DNA from: a virus
Reading direction: 5' to 3' (one strand)
IMG/VR virus record: IMGVR_UViG_3300010938_000085
Location: 1 to 37,700 of that record
DNA length: 37,700 nucleotides
How positions within the stretch are numbered: position 1 is the stretch's first letter; the number at the start of each line of letters is the position of its first letter. A program made the translations under genes and the position numbers. Below are positions 1 through 7,668 of this stretch, piece by piece. The notes under the pieces are model-generated. The model was not told the DNA's origin. It made no database searches and was given only the letters and a program-made list of their open reading frames with translations.

Positions 1-157
1 CGCCAGGGCCGCCGCCAGGGCCGCCGCCAGGGCCGCCGGGGACGCCGCCAGGGCCGCCGCCAGGGCCGCTGCCTGTGTCGCCAAGGACGCCGGCAAAAAG
101 AAAGCCTGGACCAGATACACGCGCATGCTCATGGACGCGGTTCTGGATGTGTCATGA
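1..157 (+). CDS. C-terminal part of Ala-rich repeat protein (continues from 37222..37700)
   Basis: The frame is open from base 2: repeated Ala-Arg-Ala-Ala units, then ACVAKDAGKKKAWTRYTRM and a stop at 155-157. The DNA is a tandem array of 9-nt units (gcc gcc agg and variants) up to about position 70. The gene at the right edge of the window ends in the same repeat. If base 37700 joins base 1, the frame is preserved and gives one protein of 211 residues. The stop overlaps the next start as ATGA (154-157). This is therefore one gene cut by the window edge; its function is discussed under the N-terminal part. The true repeat number may be wrong because assemblers collapse or break at such arrays. 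Confidence 0.75.
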   Translation, partial: ARAAARAAARAAGDAARAAARAAACVAKDAGKKKAWTRYTRMLMDAVLDVS

Positions 158-594
158 GAAGCATCCATTCCAGGCTGGCCCCGCCGAAACGAGGCGAAGT
201 CGCTATCCGAACGACGTGGGTACACGCTGGAGGCGACAGCGTTCGCGTCATCCGAGGCAGGTCATCTGCCTGGCAGATAGAGGAGCTGCGGGAGGCGTTC
301 CCGGACTGTTGCGAGGCATGCGTCGGCATCACTCTCATCGAAAGGTGCGAACAGTGGAAATGCGCCGGATGGTCTCTTATTCGCGGTTCCTTGAGTCCGC
401 GTTTAAGGGAGTGGGACGGCGTGCTGTGCCGCCACTGTATTACGAGGATCGCCGACGACATGGCGACTCGGATCAAGGAACGCCTGGAAAATCTTGGGTG
501 CCGCGTTGAAATCAAGATCAGGTTCCCGAAGCGAGGAACCATTGAGAATTACATGGAGAGATTTAGTTCGCGTAAATGCGAGGTGAGGGCGTGA
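154..594 (+). CDS. Cys-rich small early protein, unknown function
   Basis: 146 residues, not recognised. Seven cysteines fall in a central block (C52, C53, C56, C65, C70, C92, C95, including CCEAC and CRHC), which suggests a zinc-binding fold. The rest is mixed charged sequence with a helical segment (MATRIKERLENLGC) near residue 103. The ATG lies in an ATGA overlap with the upstream repeat protein, and the stop overlaps the GTG of the next gene (GTGA), so it is translationally coupled on both sides. No signal peptide or membrane segment is seen. Probably an early host-takeover or regulatory protein by position only. Confidence 0.7.
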   Translation: MRSIHSRLAPPKRGEVAIRTTWVHAGGDSVRVIRGRSSAWQIEELREAFPDCCEACVGITLIERCEQWKCAGWSLIRGSLSPRLREWDGVLCRHCITRIADDMATRIKERLENLGCRVEIKIRFPKRGTIENYMERFSSRKCEVRA

Positions 595-887
595 CCGCCT
601 CCTCGCCGCCCGGCTTCAAAGTCTGCACCCCATGCTGGTATCAGGATTTGAAGGACGTTGCCAGACAGTTCAAGGAAGCCGTTCCGGAGTTTTGGGAAGA
701 CTGGATGTGGACATGGGTTTCTACTATCGGGACCGAGCAGTTTGCCAAGATGTTCTACGGAGGATGCAGAGACAAGAAAGGCGGGATCAGATTGGAAAGA
801 AAGGGAGGGAATATATCAAGCACAGTATCTGTGCGAGGCTGGAGAAAGGAAAATGATGAGATTCAGGAAGAAGCCTGTGGTGATTAA
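591..887 (+). CDS. Small early protein with probable -1 frameshift (shifted product ends at 856)
   Basis: The GTG at 591 sits in a GTGA overlap with the previous gene and has a good purine-rich ribosome site (gaggtgag) just upstream. The zero-frame protein is 98 residues with a CTPC motif near the N-terminus and an aromatic-rich centre ([10 protein letters not shown]). In this frame the end overlaps the next gene by 35 nt and looks shadow-like. A -1 shift at the heptamer A AAG GGA (800-806) instead gives an 88-residue protein ending [17 protein letters not shown]. Its stop at 854-856 then forms an ATGA overlap with the next start at 853, the junction style used throughout this operon. A perfect 6-bp hairpin (820-834) follows the heptamer. 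This may be programmed frameshifting or a one-base sequence error; function unknown. Confidence 0.6.
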   Translation: MTASSPPGFKVCTPCWYQDLKDVARQFKEAVPEFWEDWMWTWVSTIGTEQFAKMFYGGCRDKKGGIRLERKGGNISSTVSVRGWRKENDEIQEEACGD

Positions 888-1452
888 GGAGGTTCAATTG
901 CTGTGGTCAACGTGGTCCGAAATGTGCGACCACGCTGGAGTCGGGAAACTCTCGGATGGAAAGCCGGAAGGATGTTACCTCACGTTGGATGGCAAGGCAT
1001 CCGACGTACCGGTAGAACCTAAGCACGGGCCAGATGACCACGGCGCTCATGCCCGGATCGGTTTGAAAATCCCAACCCCAGAGGGTTTGATGCTCGGCCA
1101 GGAAGGGGACTGGATTATCCGAGGAGTAAAAGGCGAACTGTATCCCTGCAAGCCGGACATCTTCGCCGCTACCTACGAAGCCGTGGAGGAAGCCCCCTAT
1201 TCCCCCAACGACCGAGCGGAGGTGGAGGCTCTCCTGCACGCCAGCCGAAGTAAGTGTTTCGCCCTGGAAAATGCGCTCGCCGCTCACCGCGCATCCGCGA
1301 AGAAAGTAATGGAGTGCGACTGCTCCAACTCGACGATGTGCTCGGACTGTCTCTTCGAGTTGGAGACGCATGGCGGGATGGACGAGGATTGCGAGTGCCG
1401 CTCTGACGCAGACGAGCCGGTTAAGGGATGTCCGGTTCATGGGGGTGCGTGA
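853..1452 (+). CDS. PGDYG-domain phage protein with Cys-rich tail
   Basis: 199 residues from ATG 853. The opening [15 protein letters not shown] and the later [20 protein letters not shown] (residues 85-104) are the hallmarks of the PGDYG family (PF14083), common small phage proteins of unknown function. After this domain comes a helical segment and a Cys-rich C-terminus (CDC, CSDC, CEC, GCPVHG) that may bind zinc. A longer open frame from 658 exists, but the family N-terminus places the start at 853, preceded by ggagaaaggaa. The final GCPVHG resembles GCPTHG in the next gene, which begins within this stop codon (TGATG). Confidence 0.8.
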   Translation: MMRFRKKPVVIKEVQLLWSTWSEMCDHAGVGKLSDGKPEGCYLTLDGKASDVPVEPKHGPDDHGAHARIGLKIPTPEGLMLGQEGDWIIRGVKGELYPCKPDIFAATYEAVEEAPYSPNDRAEVEALLHASRSKCFALENALAAHRASAKKVMECDCSNSTMCSDCLFELETHGGMDEDCECRSDADEPVKGCPVHGGA

Positions 1453-1742
1453 TGGCCGTAGGATGCGGTTGCACGATGTACGTCAATGGTTGCCCGACAC
1501 ACGGCGACCTTGGATCGGCGACTATGAAGGAAATGGTGGAGCGGATCATCGAATTGCATCGGGCGGTGGAAAAACTTGAATCGCTCCGCTGGCTGGTGTT
1601 TGTGATCGGCTCAACGGTTGACGAGCCTATTGCCGCGTTTAAGTTTTCCGACATGGCTTACAAATGGGCCAAGGAGAACTATCCCGGTAGATCCAGGATC
1701 ATTGACTGGCCCGGGACGAAAAGGAAAGTGACCAATGAATGA
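1452..1742 (+). CDS. Small protein with CxC...GCPTHG motif
   Basis: 96 residues, unknown function. It begins [19 protein letters not shown], a compact Cys/His cluster similar to the C-terminal motif of the preceding PGDYG protein (CEC...GCPVHG). A helical region follows (MKEMVERIIELHRAVEKLES) and then a segment rich in aromatic residues. The start overlaps the previous stop by one base (TGATG). The frame is also open from an ATG at 1428, but that would put 25 nt inside the previous gene. The Cys/His cluster could be a small metal site; that is inference. Confidence 0.7.
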   Translation: MAVGCGCTMYVNGCPTHGDLGSATMKEMVERIIELHRAVEKLESLRWLVFVIGSTVDEPIAAFKFSDMAYKWAKENYPGRSRIIDWPGTKRKVTNE

Positions 1743-1816
1743 GTGACTTCAATGGGAGTTCAGCGACGACATTAGACCGCAACCGCACCAATCTCAAGAA
1801 AGGCGGGGCATCGTGA
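1739..1816 (+). CDS. Coupled mini-ORF, 25 residues
   Basis: MSDFNGSSATTLDRNRTNLKK is followed by four more residues. The start codon overlaps the upstream stop as ATGA and the stop overlaps the next gene's GTG as GTGA. It fills exactly what would otherwise be a gap in a run of coupled genes. It may act only to carry ribosomes from one gene to the next and to bring them to the weak GTG start at 1813, or it may encode a functional peptide. No known motif. Confidence 0.45.
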   Translation: MSDFNGSSATTLDRNRTNLKKGGAS

Positions 1817-2043
1817 GTGATCCAAAGACCCTTGAGCAGTTCAACGCTGCGTGGCTCAAGCAGATGAAGGAGAAAGATGTGGAGCTCGCCACTCTCCGCG
1901 CTCGGTTGGCGTTGGCGGAGAAGTGCGTAGAGATTCTGCGCGGCGCAATCGAATACAGTGGGCGTCGCGGTGGTGCGTGGCATACAGACGAGGGGGAGCG
2001 GGCTGTCGCCGCCTACGACGCCAATCTCAAGGGGGGAGCGTGA
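1813..2043 (+). CDS. Small helical protein, unknown function
   Basis: 76 residues from GTG 1813, preceded by aaaggcgggg as ribosome site. The N-terminal two thirds is a predicted coiled coil with heptad-like spacing (EKDVELATLRARLALAEKCVE), followed by an acidic/aromatic tail (WHTDEGERAVAAYDANLK). The opening MSDPKTLEQFNAAW gives no family match that I know. The stop overlaps the next GTG (GTGA at 2040-2043). Probably a small early accessory protein. Confidence 0.65.
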   Translation: MSDPKTLEQFNAAWLKQMKEKDVELATLRARLALAEKCVEILRGAIEYSGRRGGAWHTDEGERAVAAYDANLKGGA

Positions 2044-2498
2044 AGAGTATTAGTCTCGGAGCATCAGAAGCGCTGAAACGCGCAGATGCCGAGTTAGCCG
2101 CCCTGCGTATTTTCCTCGCCGACGTCTCCGGGGCTCTCTGTGATGCCGGTGATGTGATGGTGCCGGAGGCGGCCAAGTACGGAGAGGCCGTGCGCGGAAT
2201 CGTCAATGAGCGGGACCGGCTCCGCGCTCGGTTGGAGTTGGCGAAGAAGTCCGACGCTGATTCGCTGCGCGAGGAAAACGCCTATTACCAAAGGCGCCTT
2301 CGCCGACTTGAGGACGACATGACTGTATTGTCCTGCCGTGTCGTTGAGGCGATCAGGGACATGGAATCGCTGCCCTTCGTAAGGGCGGATCTCGACAGGG
2401 CATTGAAGAATTTGGGGCGCCCGGAGCGGGAGTTCTATATCAGAGAAGGGATTGATCCGCAGTCAATTTACGCAAGGATCGGCAATGGTCAAGCCTGA
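2040..2498 (+). CDS. Coiled-coil early protein, unknown function
   Basis: 152 residues, starting at GTG 2040 behind a strong site (aagggggg). The frame is open further upstream, but that lies inside the previous gene, and the GTGA overlap fits the operon's style. Long helices occur around NERDRLRARLELAKK and SLREENAYYQRRLRRLEDD, so a coiled-coil dimer is likely. The C-terminus (GRPEREFYIREGIDPQSIY) looks globular. No catalytic motif is visible. Confidence 0.65.
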   Translation: MKSISLGASEALKRADAELAALRIFLADVSGALCDAGDVMVPEAAKYGEAVRGIVNERDRLRARLELAKKSDADSLREENAYYQRRLRRLEDDMTVLSCRVVEAIRDMESLPFVRADLDRALKNLGRPEREFYIREGIDPQSIYARIGNGQA

Positions 2499-2712
2499 AG
2501 AGCTGCGTCCCATTCTTGAATCGAACGCCGAGTTGTTCGGCTCCTGTAAAATATGCGGGACCGGGCGCATGCTCCTTTTCAACCGCGACTATGTGATGTG
2601 CCCCGCCGGATGCGAACCGATGTTTCCTTCTCCAGGTAAAGACATTACACTTGATTTCCGGGCGGACTCGCTTCGGCGAGCAAAGATTCGAAAAAGAGAC
2701 TTGGAGGCCTAG
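2485..2712 (+). CDS. Zinc-ribbon small protein next to the primase
   Basis: 75 residues from ATG 2485, with aagga eight bases upstream. The region CKICGTG...YVMCPAGC (about residues 21-44) is a treble-clef or zinc-ribbon type C-x2-C...C-x3-C cluster. A basic C-terminus follows (DSLRRAKIRKRDLEA). It overlaps the preceding gene by 14 nt, and its stop touches the GTG of the primase-helicase (TAGTG). Phage primases often carry an N-terminal zinc-binding domain; this one lacks it, so a separately encoded zinc module working with the primase is possible. That link is inference. Confidence 0.7.
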   Translation: MVKPEELRPILESNAELFGSCKICGTGRMLLFNRDYVMCPAGCEPMFPSPGKDITLDFRADSLRRAKIRKRDLEA

Positions 2713-5273
2713 TGAGCGTCGCAATCTACTCGCGCCTGATCGAGTTGGCCGCACTGTCGCCCGACGACAGGGCCGCGCTGAAGACCAAGAGGGGGTTTTC
2801 AGACGAGACGATCGACAGGTTTCGATTCAGGTCATGCGGCCCGGATCTCGGCAAGATCATTGACGGGGTGCTGAAGGCGGAGTTCCAGGGGTCGGAGCTG
2901 GTCGAGGCCGGTGTTGTGACGGAGACGCTTGAGCCGCACTTCGTCCTGACGAAGCCGAACATCCTGATCCCCTATCTGGACGGCGACAGGGTGATGCACA
3001 TCAGACCGCACAAGTACGGGATCCCGGAGAAGGCGCCGCAGATCTACAAGGCCGGGACCGCAAGCGCGATCGTCCTGACAGAGAGCGAGTTCAAGGCGGC
3101 GGCTTCTCATCAGTTCGGATTCCCGGCGTGGGGGATTCCCGGCATCTCTTCTTTTTCGCGCCAGCACGCGCCGCGCTTCATCGAAACGATCAAGGCGGCC
3201 GAGATCACGAACGTCTTCATCATCTTTGACAACGAGAAGAAGGACGATCCGACTCTCGCCAGCTACAAGCAGGATCCGGAAAAAAGATGGGACACGCAGT
3301 TCTACGCGATCGTGATGGCGAAGAATCTGGAAAAGGCCGGGATCAGCGCAAAGATTTGTACGTTGCCGTCCGACTGGATGCGCGACGGAAAGATCGACAT
3401 TGATGGGGCGCTGGCTCAAGGCCGAAAGCCTGACGAGTACAAGCGCGTGATCATGTCGGGGCTCCCGCAGAAAGAGTACCGCTATCGCCAACCCAAAGAG
3501 GCCATGCAGATCATCGCCCGCAAAGACAAAATCTGGTGGAGGAACCCGCTGGTTCGGAAGGAGTTCAATCGCTACGTTTCGACCAGGACCAAGGGGAAAG
3601 AATCAGTTGATGTCGACATCTCGAATTTCACGGTCAGTGTCCGGTCGAACTTCTACATCGAGAACGACGGCGGCGCGAACGAGATCACGAGAAGCGTCGT
3701 CCTGACCGATGAGTTCGGGCGCGAGAGTCAGCCCGTGATCATGACGAGCGAGGACATGACGAGCGAGGGATTCGCTGATTTTGCAAAGAAGCAAGGCCCG
3801 TATCTCTGGAAGGGCAACAAGGCCGAGATGGACGACGTATGGGAAGACGCCTTCCTGCGTGACACGGGCCGGATCATCTACCAGCCGAATCACATCGGCC
3901 GCATGAAGGACGGAAGCTGGCTCTTTGGAAACGTCGGGATCAACTCGGCCGGGGAGCTTGTGACGCCTGACGAGGAAGGTATCTTCTGGATCGACGGCAA
4001 GGGGTACAAGCCCAGGGGCATCGGCGATACGGAGCCCCCGGTCATGGAAACCAGGTACAAGGTTGACATCTGGGAGTACTCTCAGAAGCTCGCTCAATGC
4101 TACGGCAACCAGGGGGTGAAGGCCGCAATCGGCTGGGTCTTGGGGTCGGCCTACGCGGACGATATCCACAGGGAGGTGGGCCTGTACCCCCTCCTGTTCA
4201 TCGGCGGCAAGAAGGGATCCGGCAAGACGACGCTGGCTCGCTGGCTCATGAAGTTGGCCGGGCGAGACGAGCCGGTCCAGAGCATCGGGTCTGTCACAAC
4301 CGAGAACGCCATTATCCAGCGCCTCAAGTGGTCAAGCTGCATGCCATGTTTCTGGGACGAGTTCAGGAATTCCAAAGACATGGCCCGCCGGGAGGGGCTT
4401 CTGCGGGTGGTCTTCAATAGGGGCGGCGTCAGCAAGGCGATCAGGACCGGGGATGGCCTTCGGTCCGTCACCGCCAGGGGGACCGTCATGCTGGCCGGGC
4501 AGGACCGCCCCAATGACGAGGCGTTCTTTGACCGCATGATCGACATCAATATCTCGGAAGAGCGGCGAACCGGAGAGCATTACAAGTGGCTGGCGCAACA
4601 ATCCGGGATCTTGTCATCAGTGTACTTGGACGTGATCAGACGCAAGAAGGAATTCTTGCCTGGCGTCTTGGCCGGGATCGAGAAGTTTGCGCAACTGCTC
4701 TTGAAGCGCGGAGCCGGGGACCGGACGGCTGTAACTTACGGGGTGGTAGCGTCGTGCTACTGGACCTTCTGCGTCCCCCAAGAGAAGCCGGACATCGCGT
4801 TCACTGACTGGCTCGGCACGTCGTCGGATCAGAAGACGGAAGAGGTCAAGGACGACAGTCCGACGACGAAGTTCTGGGATTCCGTGATATCCTACGTTGA
4901 CAGGGGCGACATCGACAAGGCGTGTTTCAAGAGGTCCGGCGACGGCAAACTGATCTACGTCTACATGCGGCAGGTCTACGACAAGTGGGCCGAATGCGAA
5001 AGGAGGATCGGCCGCGAGCCGTGGAACGAAAACGCGATCATCCGGTACATGGACAACGAGGGATATCTTCACAGCAGATCGACAACGAACAGGTTCAACG
5101 GGAATATGCGGCGGTGCATCGCCATTGAATCCAGAACCGCGCCAAAATCGCTGCTGGATTACATGGAAGGAGAGTCGTCGAATGGCAACGGTGGACACAA
5201 TCCCCATGTCGATAGGACAGCGTCCGAACCAGAAGACTTATTCGATTCCGGAGGCGCTGAAGCGAGCGCATGA
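2712..5273 (+). CDS. Primase-helicase: TOPRIM-like domain (DUF3854 type) plus AAA+ helicase
   Basis: 853 residues, starting at GTG 2712 (site ggagg). The N-terminal third resembles a TOPRIM/DUF3854 primase module: LTESEFKAAA (122-131) supplies the acidic residue and NVFIIFDNEK (167-176) the second acidic motif. The C-terminal half is a P-loop NTPase: Walker A GGKKGSGKT (498-506), a Walker B-like stretch ending CFWDEF (546-551) and a sensor-like segment TVMLAGQDRP (591-600). This order fits phage primase-helicases that prime and unwind DNA at the fork. It has no zinc ribbon of its own; the upstream gene has one. It is the largest early gene, and the next gene starts inside its 3' end. Confidence 0.85.
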   Translation: MSVAIYSRLIELAALSPDDRAALKTKRGFSDETIDRFRFRSCGPDLGKIIDGVLKAEFQGSELVEAGVVTETLEPHFVLTKPNILIPYLDGDRVMHIRPHKYGIPEKAPQIYKAGTASAIVLTESEFKAAASHQFGFPAWGIPGISSFSRQHAPRFIETIKAAEITNVFIIFDNEKKDDPTLASYKQDPEKRWDTQFYAIVMAKNLEKAGISAKICTLPSDWMRDGKIDIDGALAQGRKPDEYKRVIMSGLPQKEYRYRQPKEAMQIIARKDKIWWRNPLVRKEFNRYVSTRTKGKESVDVDISNFTVSVRSNFYIENDGGANEITRSVVLTDEFGRESQPVIMTSEDMTSEGFADFAKKQGPYLWKGNKAEMDDVWEDAFLRDTGRIIYQPNHIGRMKDGSWLFGNVGINSAGELVTPDEEGIFWIDGKGYKPRGIGDTEPPVMETRYKVDIWEYSQKLAQCYGNQGVKAAIGWVLGSAYADDIHREVGLYPLLFIGGKKGSGKTTLARWLMKLAGRDEPVQSIGSVTTENAIIQRLKWSSCMPCFWDEFRNSKDMARREGLLRVVFNRGGVSKAIRTGDGLRSVTARGTVMLAGQDRPNDEAFFDRMIDINISEERRTGEHYKWLAQQSGILSSVYLDVIRRKKEFLPGVLAGIEKFAQLLLKRGAGDRTAVTYGVVASCYWTFCVPQEKPDIAFTDWLGTSSDQKTEEVKDDSPTTKFWDSVISYVDRGDIDKACFKRSGDGKLIYVYMRQVYDKWAECERRIGREPWNENAIIRYMDNEGYLHSRSTTNRFNGNMRRCIAIESRTAPKSLLDYMEGESSNGNGGHNPHVDRTASEPEDLFDSGGAEASA

Positions 5274-5508
5274 AATATTCGAAGGGACGATCTATATGGA
5301 TGGAAAACCAGTGATGGGAGATGACGTTGTGGCCGCCTGCAAGCTCGTCTTGGATCTATTGAAGATCCATCACCCGGAAGCCATTGTCTCGGGCGCCGCG
5401 ATGCTGCGGGATCCGGATACCAGGGCGAGGTTCTGCAAGAATTCCATGTCGCTCATACCGGCAACCGACTTACCTGAAGGAGTTGTTGAGGCATTAAATA
5501 AGTTCTAG
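5182..5508 (+). CDS. Small early protein downstream of primase, unknown function
   Basis: 108 residues. The ATG at 5182 has a good ribosome site (aaggagag) nine bases upstream and lies 92 nt inside the primase-helicase gene in another frame. An upstream in-frame ATG at 5125 lacks such a site. The central part is helical (SIPEALKRAHEIFE; DDVVAACKLVLDLLKIHHPEA). There are no catalytic motifs and no membrane segment. By position it may be a replication accessory protein; this is inference. Confidence 0.65.
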   Translation: MATVDTIPMSIGQRPNQKTYSIPEALKRAHEIFEGTIYMDGKPVMGDDVVAACKLVLDLLKIHHPEAIVSGAAMLRDPDTRARFCKNSMSLIPATDLPEGVVEALNKF

Positions 5509-5516
5509 ATTTTAAT

Positions 5517-5545
5517 TTGACAATCTACATCTAAAAGGTAAGTTT
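5517..5545 (+). promoter_or_regulatory. Weak candidate sigma70 promoter
   Basis: TTGACA (5517-5522) is an exact -35 consensus in a short AT-rich gap, one of the few non-coding gaps in the early unit. The -10 positions read taagtt or aagttt at 16-17 bp, a poor match, so activity is uncertain. It would drive the small protein at 5551 and the SNF2 helicase. The aaaagg at 5533-5538 may also serve as a distant ribosome site for the ATG at 5551. Confidence 0.3.
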
Positions 5546-5550
5546 AGCGC

Positions 5551-5769
5551 ATGAAATCAAGATACCAATACGAGTCGCAGACGCTCTACTTCGGAAAGAA
5601 GTTCGAGGGTCTTAGCGCGGCGATTACGGGCGCCGCAACCAGGGCTGGAATCAGTCCGAGTGAGTACATCTGCCGCGTCGTCGCCGATCGCCTCAAGTGG
5701 GTGAAGGAGCCCCCGAATCTCGATGGCACTACTGACAGGGGAACGGCCGAGACTCCGGCTGCACAGTGA
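5551..5769 (+). CDS. Small possible ribbon-helix-helix protein
   Basis: 72 residues. A short beta-like N-terminus (YQYESQTLYFGKKF) is followed by two helices around a turn (LSAAITGAATRAGISPSEYI; RVVADRL), the general shape of a ribbon-helix-helix DNA-binding protein, although the match is by pattern only. The C-terminal 15 residues overlap the start of the SNF2 helicase gene and look unstructured. It follows one of the few gaps in the early operon. Confidence 0.6.
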   Translation: MKSRYQYESQTLYFGKKFEGLSAAITGAATRAGISPSEYICRVVADRLKWVKEPPNLDGTTDRGTAETPAAQ

Positions 5770-7360
5770 CCGGATCCTTGTCACGCTCCCCTACGAGGAG
5801 CGCGACACGGTGAGGGCGATCGAGGGCTACCGATGGGACGCCAAGGAGAAGGCATGGTCCTTCCCGAAGTCCCACTTCTCGGCCCTTCGCCTGATCCGAG
5901 TGTTCAAAGACGTTGCGCTGATCGAGCCATCCGTCCTGGAGTTCGTCAAGGATGGGCTCGCCGAGAAGAGGATCATCGACGAGATTCGCCAAGGCCGGCA
6001 CATCGAGGACTGCCCCGCCTACCTGTACCGCCACCAGAAAATCAGCCTCGAAATAGCCAAGCGAGCCGAACGCTTTGCGCTGTACCTGGACACCGGCCTC
6101 GGCAAGACTGCCCTCTCGATTGAGATCATTCGCCACTGGCGCAAGCAATCCCTGACGCCCGATCCGTGGCTAGTCGTGTGCCCACTCTCGATCATCGAAC
6201 CGGCCTGGATGGAGGACATCGCCAAGTTCGGGAACGGCCTCCGGGCGGTATCTTTGTGGGCCGGGACCAAGGGTAAACGCCTCAATGCGCTGTCGAATCA
6301 CGCCGACATCTACATTGCCAACTACGAAACAGTGAAGATGCTGCTCCCGGAAATACAGGCTCGGACCTGGGGAGGAATGATCGTCGATGAAGCGTCAAAG
6401 ATCAAAGACCCGTCGAGCCAGATCACGAAGGCGGTTACAATTCTCTCTCGGTCCATCCGGAAAGTTTACCTTCTCTCGGGTACCCCGGCTCCGAACTCGG
6501 CGCTCGAATACTTCCCGCAAATGAAGGTGCTGGATGAGGGAATCTTCGGATCCTATACCGGGTTCAAGAACCGCTACTTCTACCGTGTCGGTTACGGAGG
6601 GTTCACCTTCAGGTTGCGGCCGGACATGCAGAACGAACTGATGGGCCTGATCCAGCAGCGCGCGATCTTCTTCCGGAAGGAAGAGTGCCTGGATCTTCCG
6701 GAACAGACGTTCGTCCACCGGGATATCGAGCTGGATCCCGAGAGCCGCGCCACCTACAACCAGATGAAGCGCGACGCCATCATCGAGTGGAACGAAGGCG
6801 GTGAAACCAAGGCGCAGTCGGTCGTCGTCAAGCTGATGAAGCTCCGTCAAATCACGTCAGGGTTCTCGATCGACTCGGAGGGAAACGTCCATGACATCCA
6901 CGACCAGAAGTACAGAGTGCTGCAGGAAGTTCTCGACCAGATTGGCGGCGAGCAAGCCATCATCCTCGCGCAGTTCAGGCACGAGATCGAGTGCTTCAAG
7001 GAGATGTTCGGCGACGAGGCTGTCTACATTTACGGCGACACTCCTTCTGATGAAAAGAATCATGGGATCAAGGAGTTCCAGCTCGGACACAAGCAAATTC
7101 TAGTCGGCCATCCGAGGTCAATGGCGCATGGCCTCACATTCGTCAACTGTTCCTACGTTATCTGGTTCTCTGCCAGCTATTCCCTTGAGGAGTGGTATCA
7201 GGCGAACCAGCGGATCCACCGGATCGGGCAGAAGAAGGCATGCACTTACATCAGCCTTCTCGCTAAAGACACCATCGACGAGCACATCTACGAGGCCGTC
7301 AAAAAGAAAAAGACCGTGAGCGATGCGTTGCTGGATATGCTTCGGGCGGAGGCGCGATGA
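5723..7360 (+). CDS. SNF2-family DNA helicase/translocase
   Basis: 545 residues with clear superfamily 2 motifs: YRHQ (102-105) before Walker A DTGLGKT (123-129), motif II DEAS (222-225), motif III SGTPAPN (252-258) and motif VI QANQRIHRIGQ (493-503). The Q-R-x-x-R-x-G-Q form of motif VI and the spacing identify the SNF2 branch. Residues 10-50 (RLRLHSDRILVTL...YRWDAKEKAWSFP) resemble the small HARP-like domain of annealing helicases and phage homologues. ATP-driven remodelling or branch migration during replication or recombination is the likely role. The start lies 47 nt inside the previous gene with aaggag upstream, and the stop overlaps the nuclease gene as ATGA. Confidence 0.9.
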   Translation: MALLTGERPRLRLHSDRILVTLPYEERDTVRAIEGYRWDAKEKAWSFPKSHFSALRLIRVFKDVALIEPSVLEFVKDGLAEKRIIDEIRQGRHIEDCPAYLYRHQKISLEIAKRAERFALYLDTGLGKTALSIEIIRHWRKQSLTPDPWLVVCPLSIIEPAWMEDIAKFGNGLRAVSLWAGTKGKRLNALSNHADIYIANYETVKMLLPEIQARTWGGMIVDEASKIKDPSSQITKAVTILSRSIRKVYLLSGTPAPNSALEYFPQMKVLDEGIFGSYTGFKNRYFYRVGYGGFTFRLRPDMQNELMGLIQQRAIFFRKEECLDLPEQTFVHRDIELDPESRATYNQMKRDAIIEWNEGGETKAQSVVVKLMKLRQITSGFSIDSEGNVHDIHDQKYRVLQEVLDQIGGEQAIILAQFRHEIECFKEMFGDEAVYIYGDTPSDEKNHGIKEFQLGHKQILVGHPRSMAHGLTFVNCSYVIWFSASYSLEEWYQANQRIHRIGQKKACTYISLLAKDTIDEHIYEAVKKKKTVSDALLDMLRAEAR

Positions 7361-7668
7361 GGCGAAATAGAGCGAACGAGTCCGATCTGCAGAAGAAAGT
7401 CATGTCGCGCCTCAAATCCTTCGGCGGCTATGTCCGCCGCAACGTGCAGGGGCCGTACTCCAGGGTCGGAACCCCGGATATCGAGGGCGTATGGCATGGG
7501 ATCTTCTGGGCGATCGAACTGAAGAGGAAGGGCAAGAAGGCCGACAAGTTGCAGGCTAAGGAATTAATTGACATCCAGACGAACGGTGGTATGGTTGCCG
7601 TGGTTGACGACATGAGCGCCCTTGAGGCGTTCCTGGGAAGCATAGAAAGGAGCCGCGAAAATGTCTGA
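7357..7668 (+). CDS. VRR-NUC family nuclease
   Basis: 103 residues, the usual size of stand-alone phage VRR-NUC proteins (PF08774). Catalytic elements of this PD-(D/E)XK fold are visible: an early Glu in the first helix (NESDLQ), GTPDIEG (38-44) with Asp41, and AIELKRKG (52-59) with the E-x-K pair Glu54/Lys56, followed by a helix with Gln66. Family members cut branched DNA. The ATGA overlap with the SNF2 helicase suggests the two act together on replication or recombination intermediates; SNF2 plus VRR-NUC is a recurring pair in siphophage replication modules. Confidence 0.9.
   Translation: MRRNRANESDLQKKVMSRLKSFGGYVRRNVQGPYSRVGTPDIEGVWHGIFWAIELKRKGKKADKLQAKELIDIQTNGGMVAVVDDMSALEAFLGSIERSRENV

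Noticed and set aside
658-852. Longer N-terminus for the PGDYG protein
   Set aside because: The family N-terminus ([10 protein letters not shown]) is at 853, and the extension is out of frame with the well-formed gene upstream.
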